Source of the DNA: Odobenus rosmarus divergens
Lineage: Eukaryota; Chordata; Mammalia; Carnivora; Odobenidae
Assembly: GCF_000321225.1 (NCBI RefSeq)
Contig: NW_004450398.1
Span: forward strand, 3,206,646-3,270,645
Length of the DNA stretch: 64,000 nt
Reading direction: 5' to 3'
Numbering within the stretch: position 1 is the stretch's first letter; each line of letters opens with the position of its first letter. The notes under the pieces are model-generated. The model worked only from the letters and a program-made list of their open reading frames with translations. It had not been told where the DNA came from and ran no database searches. A program made the position numbers and the translations under genes. Positions 1 to 12,323 of this stretch are shown piece after piece.

Positions 1-108
1 ACTGGGTGTTATGCACAAACAATGAATCATGGAACACTGCATCAAAAACTAATGATGTAATGTATGGTGATTAACATAACAATAAAAAATTATTTAAAAA
101 AAAAAAAG
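1..108 (+). mobile_element. 3' end of a young carnivore L1
   Basis: This is the last part of an L1 3' UTR ending in an A-rich tail, cut by the left edge of the window. It matches the tail at 32637-32723 with only about three differences over 85 bases, including 'acaatgaatcatggaaca' and 'gattaacataacaataaa'. The body of the element lies outside the window. No target duplication can be paired because the left flank is missing. Confidence 0.9.
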
Positions 109-269
109 ACTTGTCAGGGATATAAGTACTGTCTTCATATGCCTGAATGGCACTAATGGAGAAACAAGATTTATTTTGTGGCTCTACTGCGAAGCACAAG
201 TAGACCTAGTAGATGGGAGGTACAGAGAGATAAATAACCCCCAGCATCTAAAAACTGAATTTTCTCATT

Positions 270-395
270 GTCAGCTCCGAACTGGAATGTCATGAGAGGG
301 AGTGACTTCCCCGTCACTGGCAGTAATCAAACTGAGGCTGGATGCCATTTCATGGGTCTATTGTAGAGGTGACTCAAGCCTCAGAAATAAAGTTT
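270..395 (+). repeat. Possible L3/CR1 LINE relic
   Basis: The phrase 'gtgacttccccgtcactgg' followed by 'aaactgaggctggatgcc' and 'ttgtagaggtgactc' resembles the conserved 3' part of the ancient L3/CR1 LINEs. A second weak match is at 32955-33030. The copy is short and diverged. The rest of 109-1511 shows no gene or recognisable repeat. Confidence 0.4.
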
Positions 396-1511
396 GGAGG
401 GGGGAAGAAAGGAAAGAACAGAAGAGAAGGACAGATGGATGGATTTACTGAGTGCCCACTGTGTGCCTGGCCCTCCATCGATAGCCGCATTATCATTCTG
501 TCCCCTTCCGGATTTAGACTCTGGATCAGACCATTTCCCGTCTGATTGCAAACAAATTACAGTCTTGGGTGAAAGTGTGTCCCATGTGGCCCATCTCGCC
601 GCAAATGCAAATTATACACAAATTCCAAAGGGGTTGCAGAGCGGGGAAGCAGATCCCAAAGGTCACCTCTGCCTCGCGGCCGGGTCCCCTCTGCCTCCCT
701 CGACAGCAGGGAAATTATTGCTCACTTGAAAACAGAGACACCGCCAGAATGCTCCCTGACGGCGGCACGCGCTCCCCCTCTCGCTCCGATCCTAAGCCAC
801 ATTCATGGAGGAAAACATTGTCTTGTTTTGTAAGACCAGCCCATTGTCTGTCGGTGAGGAGAGGCAATGAAAAATACTCAGCAATTGAGTGTTAACTAAG
901 AGTCTACGGCATAACAAGAGGTCCCCAAGATTCACAGGCAGAAAATTGCATCTTGCTGAGCCTCCTGAGCATCTCACTCCATCCCCAGTGGGGACCTTGA
1001 CCTCAGATCTTGAATTATAGAAAGGAGAAGGGCCGCTGAGATTGGTCTCCTGCAAAGGTTTCACCGCCTGCCAAGCCGTTGTCGGAATAACTGCCAATGG
1101 GATCCTTGAAGAAGGAGTATCAGACCCCACTTCCTGCTCCTGTTCTTCCTAAAACACTCGGGATTAAGCCAAACTCATTAATCTGTCTGTGACATGTCTC
1201 CTGCCAACTGCACCAACTTCCTCCTGAGCCCCTCTCCACCAGGGCACTGCTGGCTTCAGTGGCCTCCATCTGTTTTGGATTCCCCAAAAGCAGACCCTCA
1301 GACAAGGATTTGGGCAGGAGTGGTTTATTCGGGAAGTGATCCCAGGAGGCAAAGTGAAGGAGAAGGGAGACGAGCCAGCAGAGGATGCAATGATGAGCAG
1401 GCTCCCCTCTGGGGAGCAGTAGCTAGGTCCTGCTGGAGACCATGACCATGACTACGGGCTGGGCCTGAGAGTCGTCCCACCAGGGCACGAAGAATCTGGA
1501 ATATTGATCCA

Positions 1512-1957
1512 CTGTATTCGTTTCCTAGGGCTGCCAACAAAGTACCACTAACAGGATGGCTTAAAGCAACATACATTCTCTCTCAGCTCTGGAGGCTGGA
1601 AGTCAAGGTGTCGGCAGGGCCATGCTCCCTCTGGAGGCTCTGGGGGGCAGGGGGGGTCATTCCTGACCTCTTCCAGGGTCTGGTGGTTGCTGAAACTTCT
1701 GGGTGTTCCTGGGCACGCAGCCACACCGCTCCCGTCTCTTTCTGTGACACGTGGTGTTTCCCCCCACCCAGCCCCGTGTGTCCCTCTGTGTCTTCACACG
1801 GCCTCCTCCAAACACCAGACATCACAATTAGGGCCCGCCCTCATCCAAGTGACTTCATCTGAATTAATTATATCTATAAGACCTGTTGCCAAATGAGGTC
1901 ACACTCTGAGGCTCCAAAGGGCCACAAATTTGGGAGGACACTATTCAACCCTGCGTA
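1512..1957 (-). mobile_element. MaLR (MLT1-like) LTR, antisense
   Basis: Read on the plus strand it begins 'tgtattcgtttcctagggct', continues with 'ggatggcttaaagcaac' and 'ctctggaggctggaagtc', and ends near 'aggacactattcaaccctg'. This is the reverse complement of an MLT1-type non-autonomous ERVL-MaLR LTR. No internal retroviral sequence is seen on either side, so it is a solo LTR. It is the least clean of the four MaLR copies because of divergence and a C/T-rich middle. Confidence 0.75.
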
Positions 1958-2109
1958 CCTCCACCAACTCCCTCTGCCTCTCATCCAGGCAGCCTGTACA
2001 GTGCACGAGTCCAACGGCTGTGCTGCCCACTTGTCCACTCGCTCTAGCCACACTGGCCTCCTCAACTCAGTGACGTCCCCTTGCACATGCTGTTCCCTCT
2101 GCGTGTGAC

Positions 2110-2540
2110 ACAGTTCCTCCCAATATCCACATGGCTAATCTCTGTGGTTTCAGATCTGTAGTAGGCTCCTTTCAGATACAAGGAATAGAAACCCAACTCA
2201 AACTAGCTTAGCCCCCCAAAAACAGGAAACTCGTTGGTTCTTGTATCTAAGAAGTCAGGCTCCAGGCAAGGCTGGATTTGGGGGTTCGAAACATGCCCTT
2301 GGTGTTCAGTCTTTCTCTGTCTCTTGGACGTGTGGGACCATGAGGGTTGTCAGAAGCCCCAGGCTCACATGGTTATGGTAGAACCACAGTGGAAAGACAG
2401 CATCCTCCCCATTGGCTCTGGAGGACGAAGAGCCTAGAATGGATTCTGATTTCTCTCAGACCATGTGCCTCTGCCTAGACCATCACCATGGCCAGCGGAT
2501 TACAGTATTCTGATTGACCAGGTCTGGGTCACATTCCTAC
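2110..2540. repeat. Old interspersed repeat, family unresolved
   Basis: The stretch includes 'aggaatagaaacccaactc', 'ggctccaggcaaggctggat' and 'ctgattgaccaggtctgggt'. These are phrases I associate with a common old mammalian repeat whose name I cannot fix by eye. It carries no coding potential. Confidence 0.35.
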
Positions 2541-2669
2541 ACCTGAGAGGAGACAACCATACCCAAAACACATGGAATGAAGGAGTCTCCCCAAAAGAAG
2601 CTCTCTTACCAAAGAAAGGGAGAAGGTCCGAGCAAAAATAGCAGGTGTCAACTAAAAAGTCCAGTCCTG

Positions 2670-2920
2670 TGGTATTTCTTCAGAGAGCCCTCCCCTGACC
2701 TCCATTCTTACCCCAAATCAGCCCTATGTTAGTCCCATGGATCCACTTCTTTTCCCTCATAGCAACGGTAACTTGTTTTTTTATGCTTTTATTTCTTTCT
2801 TTAACATCTGCCTTACCCACTGGACCATGAGCTCCCAGAAGACAGAGGCAATGCCTTCATGTCTGGAGCCCGCACCTATCAGCGCATGCCTTGACCACAG
2901 TAGATGCTCAATCATTGCAC
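2670..2920 (+). repeat. L2 LINE 3' end
   Basis: The order of motifs is that of an L2 3' terminus: 'cagagagccctcccctgacc', then a T-rich middle, then 'ggaccatgagctcccagaag', then 'cacagtagatgctcaat'. The copy is strongly diverged, as expected for L2. Confidence 0.7.
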
Positions 2921-3194
2921 AGCTTTTATAAAGGAACTTGGTGATTATTCGCTCCAGGGACTCACGGAGCTGGGTCTCCTGAGACCCAGCCCAGCCCAGT
3001 GCGCAGTAGAAACAGTCACCCCGCTCACGGCTGTGGTCAGCAATGCTGGAGTGATGCCAGACCCCAGCGTGGCATGCATGGCTCACGTCCCACCTTTGGA
3101 CTGTCCCCCATGAGCTTTGACCTCCGGCTTTTGCCTGTGTCTTGCTATTACTCAGTATGAATCAGTCCAGCCTAGCCCAAACACCGGAGTGTTT

Positions 3195-3515
3195 AGCAGC
3201 TGCAAGATCCAGGTTCAAATCACAATTCTACTACTTACCGCTTCTCATGGTTGCAGGCAAGATTCTTAAATAGAATGAGAATCCATTTCCACACTGATTT
3301 TTTTTAAACTATTTTCTCTACCTTTACCTTTCATTATGATGCCGTATTTTATGAATCCTTATAAAGTCTTCCAGAAACCTTCCCGGAACATGGTGGGGTA
3401 TAAATAAAATGTATTGCAAAACAGAGATAATATTTACCATGCAGCCCTGCTGGGGGAATTAGAGATAATGTAGGCAATGCACCTGGCAGATGCTATGGCC
3501 ATTATTATTATTTTT
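3195..3515 (+). repeat. MIR SINE relic, interrupted
   Basis: The 5' half ('ccaggttcaaatcacaattc', 'ctacttacc') and the 3' half ('aacagagataatatttacc', 'gaattagagataatgtaggc', 'gcacctggcagatgc') of a MIR are in order. About 150 unrelated A/T-rich bases separate them. Confidence 0.6.
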
Positions 3516-4499
3516 GGTGAGGCTGAGTCTCAACAAATACCTTCTCAGACATCAAGCAGGAAACCAATTTCCTTGAAAATAAATGTCAGAGATATAAAAG
3601 GGCTGATCCAAAAATAAATACAAAATCTCTAATCGGGACAAAACCCAAGGGAATGGTTCACTCCTGGAATGGGTCCTGTGCTGACCCAGTGGACACCCTC
3701 TGGATGGTCGGGAAGGTCACGGTGAAATGTAGCAGATGGGCCAAAGACACCGCTGGGCTGGAGCTGAATGAGGTGACAGGAGGCACAGACTTTGCCAGGT
3801 GATCACACAGAGAGGTCGGGAACAAAATAGCTCGGCAATGAGCACAGAACATGGTGGGGAATGTGCCCACAGAGCCAAAAAGTAGAAAACAAACCAGATT
3901 TTTGCTTGAGAGAGTTTGAAATGACAAAAGAAATTGGAGCTGCAGACTGATCCAGCTCTGGGTGTATTCAAACTTATAATTAATGAACAAATAAAGATCA
4001 TGACACCTATCCCCACCCCCACCCCAAAAAATAGGCGGGGGAGGAGAGCACAATGAAAGGTACTTTTTTAAAAATATCAATTTCAAGAAAAATCAACCAA
4101 GGAAACAGAAGATGAGTTCTCCGCAATCCCCATGAAATGATTGAGATAAGAGATATCTTAAAATTTTAAATAAGGAAAAGTTCAAAGAAAAGTCTATGTA
4201 ACCATGAAAGAGGACCAAATGAAGGATTGGGGAGAATGGGAAACAAAATGTCACAGTGGTAAAAGTCACTTTAGAAAAAAAACAATTAAGACAATGTGAC
4301 TAGAAACAAAGTCAGGATGTAAAGGAGAGTTTTGATGGGACTCAGAGGAAACATGCCCACATTTTCATAGTTGTACATGGGCAAGTGCGGCCAGAGCAGG
4401 AACCAGTCCACCACTCACTGGGCATTGTCAAAGTGAGGAGTGTGGTACAGGATGCTGGAGACCAGACTGTTCTCAAGTCACAAGTATTACCATAAAATG

Positions 4500-5150
4500 A
4501 CGGAGTTATAGCTATGAAGCCAACAAAGGAAATAAAGTCAAATCATAAAGCGTGCCCCAAGTAAGACAGAAAAAAGAGAAAAAGGAAACAGCCCCTAGGT
4601 GAGATAAGTAGAAAATAAATAGCGAGAAGATAGATAAGACCCAGAGTATCAATAATCACATTAATGTAAATAGTCTAAACAGCCCAGTGAAACGGCAGAG
4701 ATTATCAGATTGGATTAAAAAAAAAAAGCAACACTTAACTATATGCTGCCTACAAGAATGAAATGATAAATATAAAGATAAAAGAACTGGAAAAGATACA
4801 TCATGCTAACACCAGAGAGAGTTGGAATATCACACAATGTAGCTTTCAGAGCAAAGCCCATTACCCAGGAGAAAGATGTTCATTCCAGGAAGATGGAAGG
4901 GTCAATTTGTCAAGAGGACATAACAGTACTGAGCTTTCATCACCAAAAACGGAGCTCAAAATATATGAAGCAAAACTGATAGAATTACAAGAAGGAATAG
5001 ACAAATCTGTAATTATAGTCAGAGGTCCTCTCAATAATTAATGTGATAAGTAGACAGGAAATTACAAAGGTATTAGAAGATTTGAACAGTGCCATCAGCC
5101 AACTTGACTTAATTGATATTTATGGAAAAATTGGGTGGCCATACGCAATA
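4500..5150 (+). mobile_element. Old L1 ORF2 fragment (L1M/HAL1-like)
   Basis: Plus-strand reading gives typical L1 ORF2 N-terminal (endonuclease-region) phrases: 'gcagagattatcagattgga', 'ctatatgctgcctacaagaa', 'aagatacatcatgctaacac', 'ggtcaatttgtcaagagg' and 'cagccaacttgacttaattg'. Frames are broken: one 92-codon frame (4763-5041) and one 80-codon frame (5043-5285) are remnants. The A-rich DNA from about 4070 to 4500 may be the inter-ORF part of the same element, but I cannot prove it. Confidence 0.75.
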
Positions 5151-5189
5151 CCTTTTCTCCGAAGTCAGACTGAGATGTGTTCCAATTGC

Positions 5190-5345
5190 CGCTGCACCAG
5201 TGACTCACAGTCTTTAACCTCTTGGTCCCTCCCTGTTCTCATCTGTAAGACAGAGGTAACACAAACACCTAATCCTTTGGGTTGAGGCAGGGTTAAATAG
5301 GATAGTGCATGTCAGGTACTAAGCCCAGCACCCTAGTCATAAACA
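5190..5345 (+). repeat. MIR SINE fragment
   Basis: It has 'tctttaacctcttggtccct', 'ttctcatctgtaagacagag' and 'ggataggtgcatg'-like spacing ending at 'aagcccagcaccctagtc'. This is the 3' two-thirds of a MIR directly after the L1 ORF2 relic. Confidence 0.65.
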
Positions 5346-5349
5346 GTTC

Positions 5350-8300
5350 ACTGGCCAGTGGAATCCTAGCTGAAAACGATCCCAAAATTCCATGAAGCTC
5401 ACAGCCCACAATGGGAGACATCATCAAATCGCATGGGAACTTTAAGGCAGGACCTTATGGGCAGCATGGTGGGAAAAAAAAAAAAATAGTCACCAGAGAC
5501 CAATTACATCTGCAGAACTACATGCCATCCTCTGGGGGGCACCAGAGACGAAGTTCCCAGGTTCCTTTGGGCTTTTAATTCTTGGACAGTTCTTGGAATT
5601 TCAGGAGTTGTCATGTGCACGCTGCAAGCCCCAGGGTGTTATTGAAGAGGAGCCTGACACGCTCCCAACATGGGTGACTGGCCTTGGCATATGGAGGTAT
5701 TTTTAGCAGCTGATCTCCAAACATATCCAGATGTTTCCTTGATGTTTGCCATGGGATGTCTCCTTGAAGTGTGCCTTGGTACCCACACTGGGTCTCCACA
5801 AGAGCTTGGAGAAGAAGTGACAATCAAAAGATACTACTTTAGGCAATTTCGATAATGTTGACTTTGGAGCAACTGATTTCTGTTCATCTCCATTTGGCAT
5901 GTTGTTGCATTAGCAAAGAGATATATTTCGGGAAAGTGATCTGTAAAGTAAATCCAGCTTCTTCACTGACTTTGTTATAAAATTGTAGATAGGTTTTCCC
6001 TGCAGAAGCAAGGCACAAAAGCAATTCAACATTGACTTAAAACAAAAAAATACCATGGGTGGCCAGGTTTCTGGCTTTTTTTGTTGGTAGTGTTAATAGA
6101 ACAGGTAATTTTTGAGGACTTTTACGGAGCTTTGCAGTATTTTGCATGAGTTCCAAAATCCCTTTTCTCTCTTGCCAGGAAAAGAATTATCTTATTCATG
6201 CAACAAAATTATCTCGCAGGCCACGAATCTCCTGACACTCCATTTTCAAATTCTGGAGCTCAGCTCTCTTCCTCTGCTTACATAATGTGCTAACACTGTC
6301 AGAAGTGGGCACCAACATTACACTTTGCCGGGAGGGACCACCTTGTAAAAATGTGTTCCAGTCCCCAGATTGCTTCACTGTGTGTAAAAAAGAGTTCTGA
6401 GGCCTACTCACCGATTCCACAGGCTCATACCTCACCACGTGGTTTTCTTAAATGTGGTTTTCTTAAAATTAGGAGTATATGTGCCTGAAAATACCAGTAA
6501 GAAATTCAGCAGATGCTTAGTCAAGCCAAGTATGGTAGTCAAGGGCACCCTAGGATTGGGCATGCCAAGAAAAGCGCGACAAGAAGAGAAAGGAACTCCA
6601 CAGATTTCAAGGCCCCTTCATTGTGCAAACAAGTCGAGAGGAGTCCGCAGGGCCCCTCCATGGCAGGTGGTGTGGCGAACAGAAAGGGAAAGATGAACTC
6701 CTGGGGAACCATGTGTTGGGGAAGCTAGTGTGTTCCCTTCCCGACTCTCTCTTACGCCCTCATCCAACATCTTCCAGTTCTGTGGACTCCACGTGCCAGG
6801 TGCATGAGTGTCTGCCCGGAATGTTCTCCCCCGGGGCCCCAGTTCAGCATCCCTTCCTCCACACATCCTCCCTGAGCACGCTTCCCACCAGCAGAGATTA
6901 CCGGCGTGGACATTAGCTGAAGCGCTGGGAACAGATTTTATTCGGGAACCCTGCCAGCAGGGCAAAGAGCTGAGACCCCCTCCCACTTGTGCGGAGGTGA
7001 CCGGAGAATGGCAGGAGCTTGAGCAGAGACAGGGATGTGAAAATTTATAGGAAGAGGGAAGGCTGGTTGGTCCAGGGAACCCCATCTGGGCTTGCTCCTT
7101 GACGCTTCTGGAAGTTAGGCTGCTACCCTCCCCGAGAGGCTGGCAGTCGGGCAGCGGTGGCTGACTATCATCAGGTGTTGGCTGGAACAGACAGTAAATT
7201 CTCTTGGCAGCCTTGAGGTTTTCCCAGGCAGCACTTTAAGGGGACTGGAGTCATTCTGGGGATGTGGCCTTGAGCCGTTAGGAATTATGTTAGTGCTTGT
7301 TCAAGTCCAAGGCCAAGATTGAGGCCTTGGTGAGAAGGCGGTTCAGAGTTCGTCCAGAAGACGTGCTTGTCGCCAGCCCACCAGGGCTAAGCGCCTCCCC
7401 TCACATCCCAGCCCTGGGCTCTGGCCTGGTATTGGTATCGCTCTGAGCATCCATCAGCGGGGCCGCTCTCCACATGACCCTGAGTTCTGGGGAGCAGGCA
7501 CAGGGTCTTGTTCCCTGTTTGGTCCCCCACTGCCTGGCCCACTGAACACATTTAATCATTTCTTGTCGAGTGCACAATCAAGGGTGTACACGCGATAAAT
7601 AGATGTGCCCCCCACGTTGCCACAGGAACCCCCTCCCCGAGGCCCCACAACCAGCCAGTGGGACACTTTCTCCTCCTGTCCCTCACTTCCTCCCATTCGG
7701 GTCCCACTCTGTGACAGCATTTCTGCATGGAATCGTCCCTGCCTGGGAGAATCTAGGCCAAGGATGTGTTCTGGGAGAATTACAGCTTTGGGGTTTTTTT
7801 GTTTTTTTTTTTTTCATTTTTAGCTGAGGTGTAAACATTATGGTCAAACTGTCGGTCAAATCCAAGAGGCCCAAGCTCAAGGAGGAGAGCGGGACTTCGC
7901 ACCGGTGAAGAGTACAAACAGGTAGGGACCACGTGTGTGTGCGCCGTAAGAAGAGAGACTTCTCCTGAGAATCGCAGTTCTCGGGAGCCAGGGCTAAGAG
8001 GCTCCTGAGGCTGCAAGCACTTGAGGGGTGAGGACAGCACATGGCCTGTCGTGCCAAAGACCTGGGTGCAGATGTATATCCGCTGTTCATCGGAAAGGCG
8101 TCCAAGCCTTTTGCTGCTAGAATAAAGGGGGCTGCAAACAGGAGTCATGAAGCTGCAGGGTTGGGAGGCCGATGAAAAAAGACAAGCGTAAAACACCCAG
8201 CGGAGTGACTCTGCCCACCCCCTCTCCCTCCCTCCTCTGCTCCTCAGTCTCTTGACACATGGGCAGACCCAGCTCCCAGAGTGTCTGGGAGCTCATCATT

Positions 8301-8770
8301 TCCTTTCAGGACAGGGCAGGAAGGAAAAGAGGAAAGGAGAAGGAGCAGGAGTGGAACAGAAGAATATAACAGGAAGAAATGGAAGGGGGGATGGATTGCT
8401 GGGTTTTTCCCAGTTTCAAAATAGTAGGTGCTTATAAAAAAAAAAAAACTTAAATAGAATAAAGTAAGTCACGCATAATCTTTCTTACGCTTTTCTGTAG
8501 TTCCTTTTTACCTTCCTAGTCACATATAAGGGCTTTTAGATGGGTTTTTATTTTGCATGTAGTTCCTCAGTCCATCTGCAATTGTATTTTATACACGATG
8601 GGCGGAAGCTCTGAATTTTTTTCTACCAAGTCACCAACTATTTGAATGGGATCCTGTCTCTTTCGTACCATTTCCTTTCCCCAAAATGTCTATGGTGCTA
8701 CCTCGATCATCAGCTGCATTCCTATTACCCCCTTCCTATTTTCGGGTGTATCTGTTCTGCCTTGTAGCCT
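5350..8770. other. Mostly single-copy DNA, no gene seen
   Basis: No exon-like or RNA-gene signal was found. Open frames here (for example a 155-codon minus frame at 6618-7085) have no recognisable protein family and run across low-complexity C/T or A/G sequence. A weak L2-like 'gtcttgttccctgtttggtc' lies near 7500. A T-rich tract is at 7794-7816. The stretch 5870-6030 is A/T-rich and lacks repeats. Confidence 0.5.
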
Positions 8771-8777
8771 GGCAGTG

Positions 8778-8995
8778 AAGAGCAGAACTCTAGAATCAGA
8801 CAAACCGAGGTTGGAAGCCCAGGCCAGGCACGAGCTCTGTGGCCCTTGGGCATGGCCTGTGAAATCTTTGAGCTTCTGTTTCAACATCTATCAAATGGGG
8901 CTGATGATAATGCTTCACAGGGTCACCAAGGAGTGAGCACATTGCACAATTCCTAGTGCATGCTGGGAGTTTAATAAATACTAATTTGCCAATGT
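8778..8995 (+). repeat. MIR SINE, nearly full length
   Basis: It starts at 'gcagaactctagaatcag', passes through 'gagcttctgtttcaacatc', 'tcaaatggggctgatgata' and 'cttcacagggtcaccaagga', and ends 'gggagtttaataaatact'. All MIR blocks are present in order, which is unusual among the shorter MIR pieces here. Confidence 0.75.
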
Positions 8996-9159
8996 TACTA
9001 TCCCATTGCTCTGTTCTAATCATTCATTCATTCAAAACATATTTTAAATACGGCCAACATACCACAAACTGCGGGGCCCTAGTGTCACAGGCGAGAACAG
9101 GAAAGGGTTTCTTGCCCACAGCTTGGTGTCTGTTATCTTGATGTTATTTTAGAATTGCC

Positions 9160-9198
<39 letters not shown>

Positions 9199-9200
9199 AC
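9160..9200 (+). repeat. (CA)n microsatellite
   Basis: About 20 CA units with one T interruption near the right end. The track is long enough to be polymorphic. Confidence 0.95.
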
Positions 9201-10420
9201 TAGTCCTCAGTAACTCTGCTTCCCACTGGAACTTGGCGGTAGGGCTTGCTGGGGTACCGGCTATTCCAAAAAGCACTAGGAGTCTTGTTGCCAATCTTCT
9301 GGGAAAAGCAGATGAGAGAAGTGACCATAAGAGGCACAGGCAGCAACAATGTTTCCAGAATCTTTTTTTTTTTTTTTTTTTGTCTATAGCCATTGGCTCT
9401 AGGGTGGAGATTTCTGGCACCAGAAGCACTAAAGTAACCTCCTCCCGGTTCACAAGCACCCCACCCCCAACACACACAAAACACTTGCTCTCACAAAGAT
9501 CCCACTTCCTGGTACTTAGGCCAAAAGCAATGGGGCAAAACAGGCATGATTCTCACACCCCCAGCCTCAAAGGAGCTCCAGCCTCGATGAATCCGTTCTG
9601 CCCACAACCCTTATCTCTGGATCCCCGGAAAGATGGAATTGATGGCATTTCATCCCAACATGCACCCCCACATCCAGGCAAACAACACGGGTTCTCTTTC
9701 TCCTTTGGGAGAAAAGACCCGAGTTCTGTCTCTTCAAATTGCTGCTTTCCCACGACATGGAGGCCCAACCTTAGTCTCTACCTCATACCTGTCATAAATG
9801 GATGCTTCAAATCAGTGCATGCACACTTCTCGGAAGCTCAGGGCCGGCCCCCTTCTCTCCCCATGAAGCCCTGGTTGGTAAATTGAAATGGCTGGAAACG
9901 CAGTACGATTCTCCAGAGGGAAACCCCCACCATTCTGATTTGTATTCACCAAAAAGCCACATGGAATGAAGCCCAAATCTGGTGTCAGAGGGAACTAGCC
10001 CAGAATGGTAGTCCAGGCCAGTGAGCTCAAAGGCATGTGTTGATGATGCCCAGGTCCGGCTGTGGTCATGGGCCCCCCGAACTGACAGACAGAGCCCCCA
10101 AGAATTTGATCCCGTCGGAAATTTCTGCCCCGCCCTGCACTTCTAAGAGAGGTAAACAATCAAAAAGAATGAATGGATTGCCTTCTGTTTTCCCATTAGA
10201 GCTTTCCACATACTGCTCATGTAGACAATCATAATCTTCATGTGATGCCCGGCAGCCCTGAGGGCTGAGCGGATTGGCGTCTGAGGCTTAGTGTGAGATG
10301 CTCTGGGGCATCAGGCTCGGGACTGAACGCATCATGAAGGAACAGAGAGGGAAAAAGTGTTCTCCTCAGCCCTCGCCCTCACGCACCTCCAAGAAGTAGT
10401 AAGGATTCAATAAATGTTGA

Positions 10421-10447
10421 AGATGATGATGATGATGATGAAGATGA
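10421..10447 (+). repeat. (GAT)n trinucleotide repeat
   Basis: Six to seven GAT units followed by 'gaagatgaatg'. Not in a supported reading frame. Confidence 0.9.
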
Positions 10448-10494
10448 ATGGGATCACGAAGGTGCTGGTGATGAGAAGGAAGAGGCATCATTAA

Positions 10495-10625
10495 GCTGCA
10501 TTCCCTGAGGACAGCAACAGTGCCTTACAAGTGTAGGACCTTGTCAGTCTTGCCACACCCTTCCCAAGTGCCTGGAGCAGTACCTCGCAAGAGAAGACGC
10601 CATATAAATATTTGTTGGATCACCA
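10495..10625 (+). repeat. Probable L2 LINE 3' tail
   Basis: The stretch has 'ccctgaggacagcaacagtg', 'gtgcctggagcagtacctcg' and 'catataaatatttgttggat', the order of motifs at an L2 3' end. A second tail-like phrase, 'caagtaggtgctcaattcat', follows at 10672. Confidence 0.5.
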
Positions 10626-11387
10626 GACAAATAAGTTAATGAGTTTCTCTCTCCCTCCAGAGCCCAGCCTCAAGTAGGTGCTCAATTCATATCGCCTGAC
10701 TTATTCAATACATTCATAAATGACCAACCGCATGGGTGTGTTGAGCTCCCAGACACTCCTTTTGCCTCCATTCTCTCATCCTGGTATCTTCTTGCCAAGG
10801 AGGGTGCAGACCTCTGTTCCCCGACAAGGCATTTGAAAAGAACAACGACCCAGTTTGACATGGATTTCCAAAGACCCAGCCATGGATCGTACCCCTAACC
10901 TTAATAAGAAGCACCCTTGAGCCTGGCTGGAGTCCCTCTGGGAGGAGCCAAAGCTAGCGTGGTGCCCTTTGGCCTTCTGCACTTTCAATACGAATAAAAG
11001 CAACTTTGGTTTCCCCTGGGGCCTATAAATAATTCAGCCCCATTTGTGTGTCACTGAATCTCTTTTAGCAGGAACCAGGCAAAGGTCAGGGCCAAATAAG
11101 TGTCTCTCCAATGTTTGTGCATAATGTCAAGGAGTATTTTTAGGGCAAATGGTGTTCAGAAGGGAGATGAAGAGAAACAGTGAGGTCTTTGTGTTCAAGT
11201 GCAGATATTCCTGAATGGATTAGCGCGGGGTCCCCCCGCCGGCAGGCCCCAGAGGCAGTGGGCTCCAGCCTGCATTGCTGACCTGGAGAGGGGTTAATGA
11301 GGACCGTGTTGCCCTTAAAATGGAAGAGAGCAGCTTCAGCTTTTCCCAGCCCAGAAGGGGTGCCCAAAGAGTTTACATCCTCATTCT

Positions 11388-11593
11388 TTTTTTTTTTTTT
11401 TTAAGATTTTATTTATTTATTTGACAGAGAGAGAGACAGCAAGAGAGGGAACACAAGCAGGGGGAGTGGGAGAGGGACAAGCAGGCTTCCCGCGGAGCAG
11501 GGAGCCCGATGCGGGGCTTGATCCCAGGACCCTGGGATCATGACCCGAGCTGAAGGCAGATGTTCAACCGACTGAGCCACCCAGGCGCCCCAT
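11388..11593 (-). mobile_element. Carnivore tRNA-Lys SINE (SINEC type), antisense
   Basis: Plus-strand reading runs from a T-run and 'aagattttatttatttattt' to 'ctgagccacccaggcgcccc', the reverse complement of a carnivore tRNA-Lys SINE with its (CT)-rich body. It is flanked by a perfect 13-bp target duplication, 'acatcctcattct', at 11375-11387 and 11594-11606. The clean duplication and intact head suggest a fairly young insertion. Confidence 0.97.
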
Positions 11594-11689
11594 ACATCCT
11601 CATTCTGAAGCCTCCAGATTCTAGCAGGACTTAAAAAAAAAAAAAAAAAAGCTTCTTCCTGCATAAGAATTAAATGCAGCATTTGCCTA

Positions 11690-11900
11690 CCGGCAGAGGG
11701 CAGGAGACAAGATTATGGGCTTTGAAGCTGCCTCGTTGTGTGATCTTGGGCAAAGGACTTGAACCCTCTGAGCCTCAGTTTCTTCACCCATAAATTGGGG
11801 ATAGTATCAGAACCTGCATCATAGGGTTATTATGAGGATTCACATAGACAATGGGAGTACAAAGATTTGGCACAACGTTAAGTGTTCCCTAAAGTTAGAT
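11690..11900 (+). repeat. MIR SINE, well preserved
   Basis: Core phrases are 'gttgtgtgatcttgggcaaa', 'tctgagcctcagtttcttca' and 'gggttattatgaggattcac'. It starts just after the SINE insertion at 11388-11593. Confidence 0.85.
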
Positions 11901-12323
11901 GTTCTTGTAAATATGTTCTAGGCTGTGATTTCCAATGGCCGGCCTTCCACAAAAACACGAGGTGGTTTTGATCCGTCAGGAATGCGTCAAGAATTCTGGT
12001 TTGTGGATGTCACCCTTTGTTGTGTTCTGGTCTGTTGCTTTATGTCTTCTCATTGCTTCCCCTGTCCCTGTCCCTCTCTTGTCCTTTCGTGGGACTTCAG
12101 GGAAAAGCAGGAGTGGCTGGCTGTGTTCATTCCTTACCTTGCTTGGTGCTATCCCCTGAAAGCCATTAGCCAGGGAATAAGGCCCCCGAAAGGGCTGCTC
12201 ACCTTAGGATAAATAAATTCCACACCTAAAAAGAACACCAAGAACAGAGAACACCATCTTGCTCACGAGGACCCTGAGGCTTCAGAGAAAGGATGTGACT
12301 GCCTTGAGAAAATGCGACTAGAG

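Noticed and set aside
3658..4086. 142-codon minus-strand frame with hydrophobic stretches
   Set aside because: Two overlapping minus frames are open, the composition is low-complexity near the proline and glycine runs, and no family is recognisable.
11388..11593. tRNA gene
   Set aside because: The tRNA-like head belongs to a carnivore SINE with a CT-rich body, a tail and target duplications. The same holds for the other SINE copies.
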